Source of the DNA: Linyphia triangularis | Lineage: Eukaryota > Arthropoda > Arachnida > Araneae > Linyphiidae | Direction of reading: 5' to 3' | Assembly: GCA_963978545.1 (NCBI GenBank) | Contig: OZ021721.1 | Coordinates: 37,993,348 to 38,057,347 of the forward strand | DNA: 64,000 bases | In this document: positions 9,991 through 21,042 of the stretch, in pieces | How positions within the stretch are numbered: position 1 is the stretch's first letter | Layout: every line of letters begins with the position of its first letter | Made by a program: the position numbers and the translations under genes | The notes under the pieces: model-generated | What the model saw: only the letters and a program-made list of their open reading frames with translations | Told to the model about the DNA's origin: nothing | Database searches by the model: none

Positions 9991-12879
9991 GAGTTTATCG
10001 TCATTTTAGGAAGATGCTAGAAAATTAGCGATAGTATAAAAAGTTTTTTTGGGGGGACATGTAAAGTATATGCTTTAAGAGTCAGTGTTGGAACTTTGTG
10101 AGTGAAAAAGTTTATTTACAAATTGGTACTGAATATGCAAGACTGATAGAAATATAATCCATGTCTCGTATGCAAACAAACTGTTATGAGTTTAATTGTC
10201 TTAATAATATGTTTTCGCAACTGGACATCCTAACTAATTTCATTGATGGACCAATTGTAAAATGTCGACCCATAAGTCAATCTGCACTTTATTTTATAAT
10301 TATTAAAAAGTTAGTATATGATTTAAAAAAGAAAGGGATTGATGTGCAACATAAAACAAAATATTTATTATACTATAATGGAAAATGCATTAATTATAAA
10401 ATGTCATGTAATAAATGAAATTTATTAGATTCAGAATACTTGATATTGTTTTTAACTCTCATGCTACACAACTTGGAAGTAAAATGTGAGTAATAATTAG
10501 TATGGTTTATTGCAATAAGTTAGATCAATCATATTAAGATTTTTTAAACCTAAAATGTAGTTTTATTAGTATACTTTTTGAAATAAACACCAGATACATG
10601 ACTACTAGTTGCATCATAAAAGAAAAATATCATGCACTAGAGAGTTAACTCAGACAAATCTACCAATCGTTTATTAATTGTATTTTTTTTTTAACATTTT
10701 TAACACAACTAATAGCACTTATTGGAGATGCTTTTATAAAAAAAATGATATAGTTCTACTATAGTGCCAATTTATAATAAACAATTATTTGTTTTTCCTG
10801 TGTTTCTACTTTTTGGTGCAAACATTTTCAACCACTTAACTTTATAAAAAGTAACTTCACATCCAAATTTTTTTTGCCTTCTTCCATCCCTTTCATAATT
10901 ATCTTAAAATTGAAAATAATCTATATTAAAAATTCTTAAGTGCTCTATTTTTTTTTTTTTACTTATTTGTTATATTAGTTAATAAATTTTGTTGGAGTTA
11001 TAAATAGATTATCCCATTACTACAAAATATTCCATTTCATATTTTGATAAAATTTTTAAAGAAATTATTAGTTTCGACTATAACTCGACAAGGGGTTACA
11101 GTCTATATTTTTCCAATCCGAAAATTTATTTAGAATCAAAACGGGATAGATGTAGAAGAATTATTCCTGAAATAGAAAATATCCAATAGACGATATTAAA
11201 AATAAACTTTCATCCATTTTTAAGCAAAAATATCTTTAGTTGGCACTTAATACAAAATGTATGGGAAATTTTCATAAGAGTTTATTGAAATACTGAGAGA
11301 ATTGGAATATTTTGAATAAATATTTTACTTATTATTATAATTATTGTTAGAGACAAAAAAGACATCAAAATTTCTTTTAATTTATTACTAGTTGCGAAGA
11401 AGACAGATATGCCCATGAAACACGTACATTTATGGTATTAAATTAATTCTTCTTCCAGTTGACCCTAAAAAATCTCATTTTGCAAAAAGTCAGGGCCACT
11501 TTTACATAAAGCATTTTTACAACACATTTTTGTAAAACATATGTTTTAAAATTGAATACAAGTATATTAACAAAGCCTTCTTGGTGTCCCTTTTGTATAA
11601 CTCTTTTTAATGTAACTTAATGCACTAAAAGATTACTTTAACATACCTTAAATAAACGTTTATACACTATTTCAGAGTGTGCCTTGTCTTGAAAATGAAG
11701 GGTAATTAAAATCCATATAGTTAGATAAAAAAAAATTATATTGAATATAGAAGACCTGTTTTAAATTTTCAATACGCTTTTTAAAGATTGTGCTCTAATT
11801 CTTTTTCTTCAAATACTATTATATAAAAAAAGCCAATTCGTATAAAATTTTACTATCTCCGCTTCTCTTTTTCATGCCTAATGTGTATATCCAAGGAAAG
11901 GTACGTTTTTCAAAAGACGACACGCTTCGCTGTAGAGTTAGACGAATGTTGTGTGACAAGTTTATAACATAATAAGAAATAAACTTGCATAACCTATTTA
12001 TTGAAATCTTTTCGCCCGAACGAATACGACGATAAGGTACATTTAACAATAACAACTACGACAATGACAATGATAATAATATTTTGAATGTGTTAATAAA
12101 TGCAAAGATTATTTTTAAATATTTTGAAGTATGTACTATCCTAACACTCGATATAACTTTTGTGTCGAGTACATTTTCCTCTCCTTTGAAAGTTATTTTA
12201 TGATAGCTAAATTAATGGCTGACACAAATTATCGTTTGTGGTCAGAAAAAGTTCAATTCAATTCTGCAATGACCCATCTAATGGATTGAAGTAGGTGTTG
12301 GGATTTTGAAATGTACGAACCTCATAATCCCAATGTAGAGGTACCAACAAAACCTGTAACTTCTTTCTACTACTCTGTGTAAACATTGTCTTTGTATCAT
12401 TGTTCTTCAAACAATCAGGCAATAATTTTGAGTACTTCTTTATTCAAACATATTTTAGCTAGAAATTCTAAATACAGGTTGTATGCTAAGTTTTACGTTA
12501 AAAGAAAAAAAGAAGCACAAAAAAAAAACGAATTTGTTGTCTACCACTTTTTTTATGATACTTTCTTAAACAAGAGATGGGATGGAAGTGTTCTCGAACA
12601 GAAATACCGTATAGATCGGACGTTTTGAGAATTTTTTGAAGGAGTAAAAGATAAAAGAAATGAAAAATGAATCATCTTGTTGAACAAGGAAAGAATTTAA
12701 TTTAAATTGCTTATTCGTATTTCTCACAAAAAGTTAAAACTTTAAAAATGAGTCATAAAGAGAGGCCTCCATTTAAATTGCACAAATTAATGAATAAAAT
12801 ATCAAATAAAATACAGAGCTTTCGAACAGAAAAACTAACGATTACATTAATTAATTTTATTATTTTATGCTTTTAAATC
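9991..12879. other. Gene-free AT-rich region
   Basis: ORFs at 10161, 11819 and 12386 have no recognisable domain and read like translated AT-rich noise. I found no tRNA, transposon end or long inverted repeat. Confidence 0.5.
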
Positions 12880-13080
12880 ATACCGTCTCGTATCACCCAA
12901 ACGAATTTTGACCAGGGATCTCCAGCCACTTCGTAAGCTGGCTGGCTGTCGAAAGTAGAAAGCAAATTAATCGTTTCTATTAATTGGACTGCGGCCACAC
13001 CTATCGGTCAATACGCAAATTGGTCGACTGAATAACGAACTATCCAGACTCCGAACATTAAACTTGGCACATTAAGATCA
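12880..13080. promoter_or_regulatory. Complexity island, candidate regulatory element
   Basis: About 200 bp of high-complexity sequence with two homeodomain-like words close together (CAAATTAATCG, CTATTAATTGG), a repeated GCTGG, and CGGCCACACC. No frame is open. It is called only from contrast with the flanks and motif content. Confidence 0.3.
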
Positions 13081-14390
13081 AGATAATCTCTACAGAATAT
13101 AAAAAATCAGGGAACATTTTATTCACCAGTTGGAAATTTGATGCTGCATAGACTTATAAAAAATGCCTGCTTCAAAAGTTTTTCAGTTAAATTAATAACC
13201 AAAATTTAAACTTATCCATTATATTTTAGAGGTCTGTCTATTATATTTTGTTATTAACTATATTCTGTAAAGCAACTGGCAATATAACTGTAGTTCTTAA
13301 AGCATAAATTGTAAAAGAAAACTATTTTATTTCAATTGTTATAGATTTTTTCTTCATATCACAGAATATTTTTCCTTGACTTCAGTAGCATGTATTGCAA
13401 TTTTTTTTTCATTTTCGGTTATTGGGATAGGAATTAGTCGGCTCTTAAAAAGAGTGGAGGTTAATTTAATCTTCCGTTTCGTAACTATTTAATTTAAATT
13501 CATTTTAAAACTGAATTAATAATAATTTTGCTGTTGTGTTGATTGGAATAGTTATAAAAATTACTGTTTTTAATGTGGTAAATTTTCTTATCATAACCCA
13601 AAATTAGATTCTATCATCTGGAAATATTTTTTTACGCATGTCATTCCCTGAAGTATTGAACAGTATGTTAATTTAAACTTTTTCTTAAAAGTTTAGAAAC
13701 CTATGGTAAAATTTTATTCTATTGTGTTAAAATAAAAAAAAAATACTAATTAATTTTCTGTTTGTCATATTTTAGATTATTTTTCAACCAAATTAGAGAC
13801 AAACTTCCATTTTAAAAGATGTATTTGTAAATTTAAACACTATTTTAATATTTATTTCAAGTTGAATTCAAGTAAAATTGAGTTCCATGGGTTCAAAGTG
13901 AGATTCATTTCTTCAAAAAACTAATTAAAATTAGTGATATTTTGTTAAACGCATTTAACAATTGTAAAAAATACTGTCGAAACTGAATAATTTTTACAAA
14001 CAAATATTACAAAATCTAGTTTATTTATAAAATATCACTAAATTTTGCTGTTTTTTCTAAATTAGATTGAGAAATTTTTGCATGCAAACCATTTATCATT
14101 CAAGAGAAATTGCCCTATGAAGATATCATAAACTAGTTTTACAATATGTTTTAAAACATTTTTCATATTTTTATAAAATAAAAGAACTTCATAAATTAAA
14201 TAAAATGACTTATTTCTCGCGCTTTTAAATGAATTCTTTTCAAAATGAAATTTATTATTAAATTTCTTTTACATTTTCTTTTGAAATTTGTCATGAAAAG
14301 ATTGAATACATCTTCGAAGTATCCTATCTTTTAATATTAAATTTTAAATTCTTTAAAAAAAATCTAGAAATCATTTAAATTAAAATAAGG
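13081..14390. other. Gene-free AT-rich region
   Basis: Low-complexity AT-rich DNA with many T- and A-runs. I see no coding, RNA or mobile feature. Confidence 0.5.
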
Positions 14391-15364
14391 TACAGTACGC
14401 AAAAAAAAAATCCGAACGATGGCTGTCTTCGGTTCTAACTATCGTAGAATCTTGGGGTTTGCACCAAAATGTTTTGTTTACGATTTTTTATGTCTGGTGC
14501 AAATTTTCTATTTAGGGGGCTGTTTACTAAGTAAATGTAACTGTATCTTCAAAAATTTCAATACGGACTCATTCGATTTAGAATACTTCGTTTACCCTAA
14601 ATACCAAATTTCAGTATTTAGTGTAAACGAAAATGTTTTACTCGATCTTCAGGGAGAATCTCTTTAAAGCGGGGAAGATTTGAACGTTTGCTTGCTTCAA
14701 TCCGTAATCTATTTCACGGTCCCTTGAAATAATCTTTTGTAGACAAGGTCCCTTAAAGTGAGCTTTTTTGCATTTTTGCTAAAATATTGAGAGCCAAAAT
14801 GTCAAAATAGAATGAAAAAAATTCTGGAGGGGTTTTTTACCATGATAAATCTAATAAAAGCACACAAAAAATTTAAAAATTCATGTTTCTATTTTAAAAT
14901 TTTTTAAATTTGCTTTATTAATTATTAAAACACTATTTAGCTCAAAAGTTTATTGCTATTTATGTTTGGTATTCAACAAATTATCGTTTGAAACAAAAAT
15001 TACTAAAATATATTAAATATTTAAGAATTTATGGCCAAAAAAGTTTTTTTTTTCTTTTAACTTAATTTTTCAATTCTTCAACCTCATTTAAAATACTATC
15101 CGCTCATTGGGAAATTATGAAATTTGGCATTTTAGACGTTTTTATGGATTCTAAATCTAAATATAGTATAATATTATGGGATTGCCATCGAACTTTTTAA
15201 AGTTCGGTTTAGTTTTAATATGTAGATGACCCCTCATTATAAAAAAAAAATTATATACAATTGATAAAGACCTTCCATGATTTACAACTATACTTGACTT
15301 TTGTTATTTCATCAATAAGATCATTCAGATTTTTTTTTTTTTTTTTTTTTTTTTGCCTACTGTA
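14391..15364 (-). mobile_element. Mariner-type MITE, full-length copy B (reversed)
   Basis: Terminal inverted repeats are TACAGTACGCAAAAAAAA on the left and TTTTTTGCCTACTGTA on the right, giving TA at both ends. It is about 970 bp. Internal landmarks match copies A/D and C in reverse order. A short ORF starting inside the left end (14419) is terminal-repeat sequence translated and not a gene. The element has no transposase and belongs with Tc1/mariner derivatives. Confidence 0.85.
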
Positions 15365-15579
15365 AATATTTAGTCCACGTACTAGCTAAAAATACTATTC
15401 GAATTTTCAAAATCAATTTGCTAAAAAAATTTATCTATTTAACAATTCCCTTAATAAATTCGAGTTTATTAAGACCAGGACGAATTCCCCATAGACTTAT
15501 TCTCTAATAAAAGAGTAAATTGACAAAAGCCATATTTCCATATACATTGGGTAAGGAAAATGAACTCTCTAATTTTCCC

Positions 15580-15830
15580 CATGAATAAATCCCTGTTACT
15601 GCAGCGAGCAATCAACCATGACATTGCAATCGCAGTTCTGCGGTGTCAGTTGCTCATTAATAGAGGAGGACATTCATTAGCCAGAGATGAAATTTCCAAC
15701 CCGATCCTTATTCATTAATGAGCAATTGGTACAAGCGATCGGCTGTCACTAATGATAGCGATCAACTTCTTATGGACTGGTCGCATAGTAACGCAGGTTT
15801 CTGAACGCGGATATTTTTTAATGATGTTTG
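15580..15830. promoter_or_regulatory. Complexity island with inverted homeodomain-like sites
   Basis: High-complexity non-coding DNA holding a perfect 12-bp inverted repeat: TTGCTCATTAAT at 15650-15661 and ATTAATGAGCAA at 15714-15725. Further ATTA/TAAT cores (ACATTCATTAGCC, CACTAATGATAG) and paired GCGATC words follow. This is plausibly an enhancer core for homeodomain proteins; function is inferred. Confidence 0.4.
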
Positions 15831-16797
15831 GAGGGATTTTTTTCCTTTTGTTTCCTTATCTTTCTGAGAGATCAGTTTTCAAATTTCTTTTGAAGAGTAT
15901 ATAGGAATTCTCTATTATCTAATTTCTTGTATTAACATTTCTTTTTGCCATTATTTTCATCGTGGTCCATTGTTGTATATAAGTACGAGTATTAGCTTTA
16001 TTTTTCTCGGACGCTAAAGTCTGTACTATCATCTATATATTTTTGGAAGCGATCTCATTTTTCTTTTGAGTATAATTAGTTCGTTTATTTGAAGAATCAA
16101 ATGGTTGTCAAGATATGAGAATATAATAGAATTACTGCTCTCTAAAATATTTGCCTTTCTCTTATTCGGTTGAATTAGCTATTTATATTTTTGTTAAAAG
16201 AAGAAGACACATTTAAAGAACCTTATAAGAAACAAATATTTATAGTATTATATTCAAATATTTTAGATCTTTTTACAGTAATTTATAAAGAATTTATGAG
16301 AATACGTTTAAAAAAAAAAAGAAAACATTATGTTGTTTCTCACAAAATTGACAGTTTAAAGTGTTCATCTTTCTTCTACTAAGATAAACGAGCAGATGAG
16401 GTTAAAAAGAAATAAAGGGGAAAGAGCTATACATGCAAGAAAGTACTTAGGCAACCCTTCTCTCATGAAAATTAAAACAAGACTAATTCGGAATACGCTT
16501 GCCTATGGGGCGGATTGATGAAAAGATCCAACTGAATCCGTATTTGAAGTTTCAAAATGAAAGTTTGTTTAGTTAGCTGCTGTATATAAAGATATCAATA
16601 ATCTAATAATTCAAATATTTCTCTTCATAAGCGTGAATTAAACAGAACCTGGCATCATTTTCTCTTGGGAATGTTTATATGGTTTTATTTAATAAAATCT
16701 TAATTAAAGCAAATGATTATAGATTTGAACTTATCATTGAAACATCATTTAATTATTTCAGCCATGCTCATTACGTTGTGTAAGTTTATTAGCTATA
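15831..16797. other. Gene-free AT-rich region
   Basis: The ORF at 16191 is lysine-rich low-complexity and has no domain. I see nothing supportable. Confidence 0.5.
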
Positions 16798-16956
16798 GAA
16801 ACAAGAATCGTAGATTTCGAGTAGGGGGACGGTGATCTATGCCAAGAATTTTCGGCCTAAAAAGAGTAGTCATTCGTTTTCTCGTACTAATCTCCCCCCC
16901 CCCCCCTTCCCTTATCCCCCCCCCCCTCCCTACCCCAAATCGACGAATCTTGTTTC
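16798..16956. repeat. Small inverted repeat around C-tracts
   Basis: GAAACAAGAATCGTAGATTT at 16798 is mirrored by AAATCGACGAATCTTGTTTC ending at 16956. The middle holds two long C-runs (about 16896-16927). It is probably a miniature DNA transposon. The three overlapping ORFs here come from the C-tract (PPPP runs) and are not genes. Confidence 0.55.
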
Positions 16957-17303
16957 TGCAACGAATGCCACCGTCCAAAACTATCAGACAGGAGCTATTC
17001 TTCAGATACACAGACAGAAAGGGCGTTTGAAACCTTGTCACTAAGTAACATAAAACCCTTTCAACTACAATGTAAGTGTTTTCCCTAGACTCGCGGGAAA
17101 TACCATAGTCCCGGTTGATTTACCTAGTGGAGTTTTCTTTATATTTTCCTATTCGAGACGCAAATATTGGACACTTTTCTCTTTAAAGACCTTTCGGAAG
17201 GTATACTACCTTGACATTTTGAATCAAGTATAGAAACCCGTCATAACTGTAGTCCTCGTGTAGCTCAAGGACAAATAAAAATCCATAACGACCCAATTAA
17301 GTG

Positions 17304-18559
17304 TACCAAAAATTTCTGTCCTTTCCGGTTACAACAAGTTTCCACGATGCGCATATTTTATTTACTCATATTTGGCTTTCTCTTTTTATCACTGAATGTA
17401 TACATACTGACCTTGAAAATGAACTAAAGCAAATATGATTCATGTTATTATTCAGTGAGAAGCAATCGTGTACTCATGGCTACTGATAAATTTCATTTAC
17501 TTCACTGTATTTTGAACGAATTCCAACAAGGAAGAAATACTACAGAAGCGAGTAGAAGTTTATTTAAAGTGTTTAGTGAAGGTACAATTTCTGATAGAAG
17601 ATCTTCTTCTGATTTCAGAAGATGGTTCGAAAAATTTCAAGTAGGGGATTTCTACTCTTCTGATAACCCAACTCTGGGCGACCATCTTTGATCAACGATG
17701 ATACTGTCAATATCATGTTAGAGCAAAACCCTTTTTTGACAGCATCAAGGACTGCGGGAAGGTTTGATTCTGCTCAACAAACCATTTCGGACCATATCCA
17801 GAAACTAGGATTAGTGTGGAAATATTCGAGTTATGTGCCGCATGAGTTAAGTGAGAAGAATTTGAATGATCGAGTCATCATAGGCACAGCTATGCTTGCT
17901 CGGAACATAATCGAACCCTTCTTGGACCGGATGATAACTGGGGATGAAAGGTGAATTACATCGTAAGGAAAAGAGCATATTGTGAACCTGGAAAACCTGC
18001 CCCCTCCACCTCTAAACCGAAGTTAAACCTGAGTAACAGAATTTTGTGTATATGGTGTGAAATTCGAGGACCAATATATTTTGAGTTGTTTAACCAAACG
18101 AAAAGCGAGGTACTGTCAGCAAATGGATAATTTAAAAACAGCACTCCAAGAAAAGAGGCCGGCGATGTTCAATAGGAAGGACATCATACTGCTTCATGAT
18201 AATGCCAAGCCACATGCAGCTTTGAGGACTCGTCAGAAATTTGCAGAGCTAGGCTGGGAAATTCTATCGCATCCACCATACTCCCCGGATCCTAGCACTC
18301 TCCGGATATTACTTGTTACTGTCCTTACAAAAAATTTTGCAGGACAAAAAAATTCGAAAACGAAGAAGATACCAGACAAGCACTGATTCAATTTTTCGCC
18401 TTGGGGTACAGCATTTTTTTAATGGGATATACAAATCGCTATCACTCTGTAAATAAGTTATAAACAATGGTGACAATAATATTATGCATTGAAGTTTATT
18501 CAAGATATAAAAAATTTATTACTTTGCTTGATTCTAAAAACAGTCAGAACTTTCCGATA
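17304..18559 (+). mobile_element. Mariner transposon, decayed full-length copy
   Basis: About 1.26 kb, the usual mariner size. The right end, reversed, reads TATCGGAAAGTTCTGACTG, matching the end of the second copy (TATCGGAAAGTTTAGTCTG at 61477 reversed). The left end is diverged (about 17304). It encloses one transposase reading on the + strand. Confidence 0.8.
17476..18456 (+). pseudogene. Mariner transposase pseudogene (DD34D family)
   Basis: Cut-and-paste transposase relic. The N-terminal helix-turn-helix region reads MATDKFHLLHCILNEFQQGR, and RRWFEKFQVGDF follows. The middle has the family signature VPHELSEKNLNDR and TGDE (first catalytic Asp). HDNAKPH gives the second Asp and HPPYSPD the following loop. 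Breaks: an extra RSSSDF-like insertion near 17610, a frameshift near 17690, a Trp-to-stop change just after TGDE (about 17952), a frame change near 18057, and a one-base loss near 18300. After correcting for that loss, the third catalytic position reads SGYY instead of SDYY, so the last Asp is gone. The start was chosen at the ATG that aligns with the usual mariner N-terminus. It is certainly inactive. Confidence 0.88.
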
Positions 18560-18568
18560 GAGCCGGAA

Positions 18569-19319
18569 AGGGTGATCATAAAGAAACATTGTCAATGTAT
18601 GGACCTCTAGCTTCCGTTCCCTACAACAGATCGAGATGAGATTTCAGTTATAGTTATTCAGGGATATGAGCTCGGGATTCTGTGAATGGCAACAAAATGG
18701 CGCTCATGGTTACGGTTATAGTTACAGAAACTCGAAATTTTCGAATGGCAACTACTTTGTCCTATCAAAATGTCCTATCGAATCACATGCGAAAACCCTA
18801 TAGAACGTTGGAACGGTACGTGTATAAAAAAAACGGACGTGTTATGCACTCACAAAAAACAGCTTTGCAAACTGAGTACCATCATATGAGTGGCATCACA
18901 GGCAATTTTATTGGTTTTCTACGCTGAATATCTAGCGATCGGCGTTCTGTGATTGGTGTCTTGCCTCTGTCATGTGCAAATTTCCACTGCGTGCCCCGAT
19001 TGTGTTTCTGTTGGCCATTCGCAGAGCTGTTTTTTGGGCGTGCATAACGCATTCATTTTTTGTGATACATGTACCGTTCCAACGCTTTTAGAGTTTTCGC
19101 ATGCGCTGAACATTTTGTGACAGGAAAAAGTAGGTGTTGCTATTCGAAAATTTCGAATTTCTGTAACTATAACCGTAACCGTGAGCACTATTTTGTTGCC
19201 ATTCACAGAATCTCGAGCTCATACCACTGAATAATTATACCTTGAATATTATCTCGATCTGTTGAACGGAACGGCTACTAGAAGTTCATATATTGGCAAA
19301 GTTTCTTTATGACTACCCT
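18569..19319. mobile_element. Palindromic MITE, ~750 bp
   Basis: Arms 18569-18925 and 18970-19319 are inverted copies. The ends read AGGGTGATCATAAAGAAAC on the left and, reversed, AGGGTAGTCATAAAGAAAC on the right. Landmarks ATTCTGTGAATGGCAACAAA and GGTTACGGTTATAGTTACAG occur in both arms. The two ORFs beginning MNGNK on opposite strands are the two arms translated, not genes. It sits about 10 bp past the mariner end. A terminal TA is visible only on the right. Confidence 0.8.
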
Positions 19320-19750
19320 GTATATGTAGGCGTATATTGTACACTAAAACACAAAGTTAAAAAAAATTTAAATGATTGTAATTATGCTTCTTTAAAATTA
19401 TTTCCATTGTCATTAAACAATCCAAACAGATTTTTAGTTGATTAACAAGGTTTAAGTATTTGTGCTAGAAATATTTTTAGGATTTGTGATGATGGCCAAA
19501 TGGTATTAGCGAATAATGTACCAAAACATCGCAATAATTCAATGTAATACGGGGGACAAACTGGGAAAAGTTCAAGTGAACAGCCTTACAATATTATGTG
19601 TGTTTGTCATAATCGCTTTCAAGTCTACTCATTTTCAAAGCACCAGGGTATCCAAAGCGAGAGGGAATCTAACCTCTTGTCATTATATAAATAGTTCTCT
19701 AGTTTAATTAGTGATATTACAATCCAAAGAAATGTTATGAGTTGCATAAC
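19320..19750. other. No recognisable feature
   Basis: AT-rich; the 63-residue ORF at 19516 shows no domain. Confidence 0.4.
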
Positions 19751-19754
19751 TTTT

Positions 19755-20660
19755 TGAAAAATATCTCAATAAAAACAAATCAGCTGGGCCAGCATTGAGT
19801 AACTGACTGTGGCCATCACCTGAAATACTGGACCATCGGTGGATGGCCTTTGCTTTTCAGTACATAAAAGTGACCATCTGACCTACAGTAGGACCAGCAG
19901 TCATTTAACTGTTATTGGCAGCATCGTTTAAATAGTGTCCCAGAACCGGCTTGCCTACAAAACTGACTTGCCACTAACAAGATAGCAATGGTTTAATTGA
20001 AGCCAGCCTTATTCATATGGCGATGTGAACTATAGTGCATTAGATAAAATAAGAATAAAAATAACAGTGAAGAGAATGTATTCTCACTTAAAAACTAACC
20101 CTTCGTAAATATCAATTGAAAACAGATACAAAAATTAAACTCTGTAGAGTAACAGCCCCGTGCTTGCTTCTCATTTAATCGACCCACTTAAGGGATGAAA
20201 GTTTGAATCAACCTTGCCCAGTCCGGGGATCGAACCGCGGACCTGTCGAGGGACAGCTCAATGTGCTACCACTTCGCTACTGGGCTTTGAAAACAGAAGC
20301 AAATAGTATATTATTTACATTGTCTCTTCAATCATAACTGAATTTCACTCGTAATCACGTCTTCGATACATTCTCTTTCAACGGTTCAACATGACATCCA
20401 TAAACAAGCGCAATTCGCGCATGCTTAAACGGCATCTCTGCCAATCTATTGAGGGCGAGCATATTAATGGGCTATTGCTGACAACTCACTGCTGGTTCGT
20501 TGACGTATGGCAGCCATTAAACAAAATCCTGGAAAGCCAGAAATGGGCCTACATTTAACCAATGTTAGTACAACGCTGTCTACTCTTATCCACCACTTTC
20601 AGCATCTAACCGTAAAGCGGCCAGCATTAGTGTTTTACTGAGATATTTTATGTAAAATTT
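19755..20660. repeat. Possible composite repeat holding a SINE
   Basis: AAATATCTCAATAAAAACA near 19757 recurs inverted near 20635 (TTTACTGAGATATTTT), and GGCCAGCATT occurs in the same orientation near both ends. The mixture of inverted and direct matches leaves the type unclear; it could be a DNA element into which the SINE at 20125-20287 inserted. Confidence 0.25.
20125..20287 (-). mobile_element. tRNA-derived SINE
   Basis: On the minus strand from 20285 a tRNA-like head is readable: a 7-bp acceptor pair GCCCAGT/ACTGGGC, a box A region AGCGAAGTGGTAGCAC, an anticodon-type stem CTGTC/GACAG, and box B GGTTCGATCCC. A non-tRNA body follows (GGTTGATTCAAACTTTCATC, TGGGTCGATTAAATGAG). A well-paired tRNA head joined to a body of this kind is the layout of an RNA polymerase III SINE. 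The anticodon loop is too short for a working tRNA. Confidence 0.7.
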
Positions 20661-20944
20661 GAAAAGGTTTTCTTCTTACATATTCCTTAGTATTTTATAA
20701 ATAAGATCAAATTTGAAACATTCAACTTTTCAACAACTTTATATCTGGAATATCGTTCAAACCAATCCATTATAACGGCACATTTAATATCCCACAATGT
20801 AGTATGACATCATTTAAGAATCCTCTATTGAAGAGAAAACAATAACCAGCACATTTCCTGCTTTAGGGAACAAATGTAGCTGTTAAAAACAAAATATTTC
20901 CTTTTGAAATTGTTCAAATGTTCAAAAGCGTCTAATTAAATTTT
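20661..20944. other. No recognisable feature
   Basis: AT-rich, non-coding; I see nothing. Confidence 0.4.
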
Positions 20945-21042
20945 TACTTTTTCCCATTTGTACGCGGAGGCAGGTGCTCGTTCACATAGTCCTTCCTTCT
21001 CACCCTCAGCTCGGGGGTCTAACCAACCAACCAACCAACCAT
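20945..21042 (+). mobile_element. SINE 3' fragment with (AACC)n tail
   Basis: A short GC-richer stretch (GGAGGCAGGTGCTCGTTCAC, CCCTCAGCTCGGGGG) ends in five AACC units at about 21018-21041. The same kind of tail ends the SINE at 40808-41003, but the body differs, so the assignment to that family is tentative. No tRNA head is present. Confidence 0.35.

Noticed and set aside
14419..14667. 82-residue ORF starting inside a MITE end
   Set aside because: Lies wholly in the MITE; the same region in the other copies is not open.
16793..17044. Three overlapping ORFs rich in Pro or Gly
   Set aside because: Produced by the C-tract within a small inverted repeat.
18682..19206. Two similar ORFs beginning MNGNK on opposite strands
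   Set aside because: They are the two arms of a palindromic MITE; similarity follows from the inverted repeat and no domain is present.
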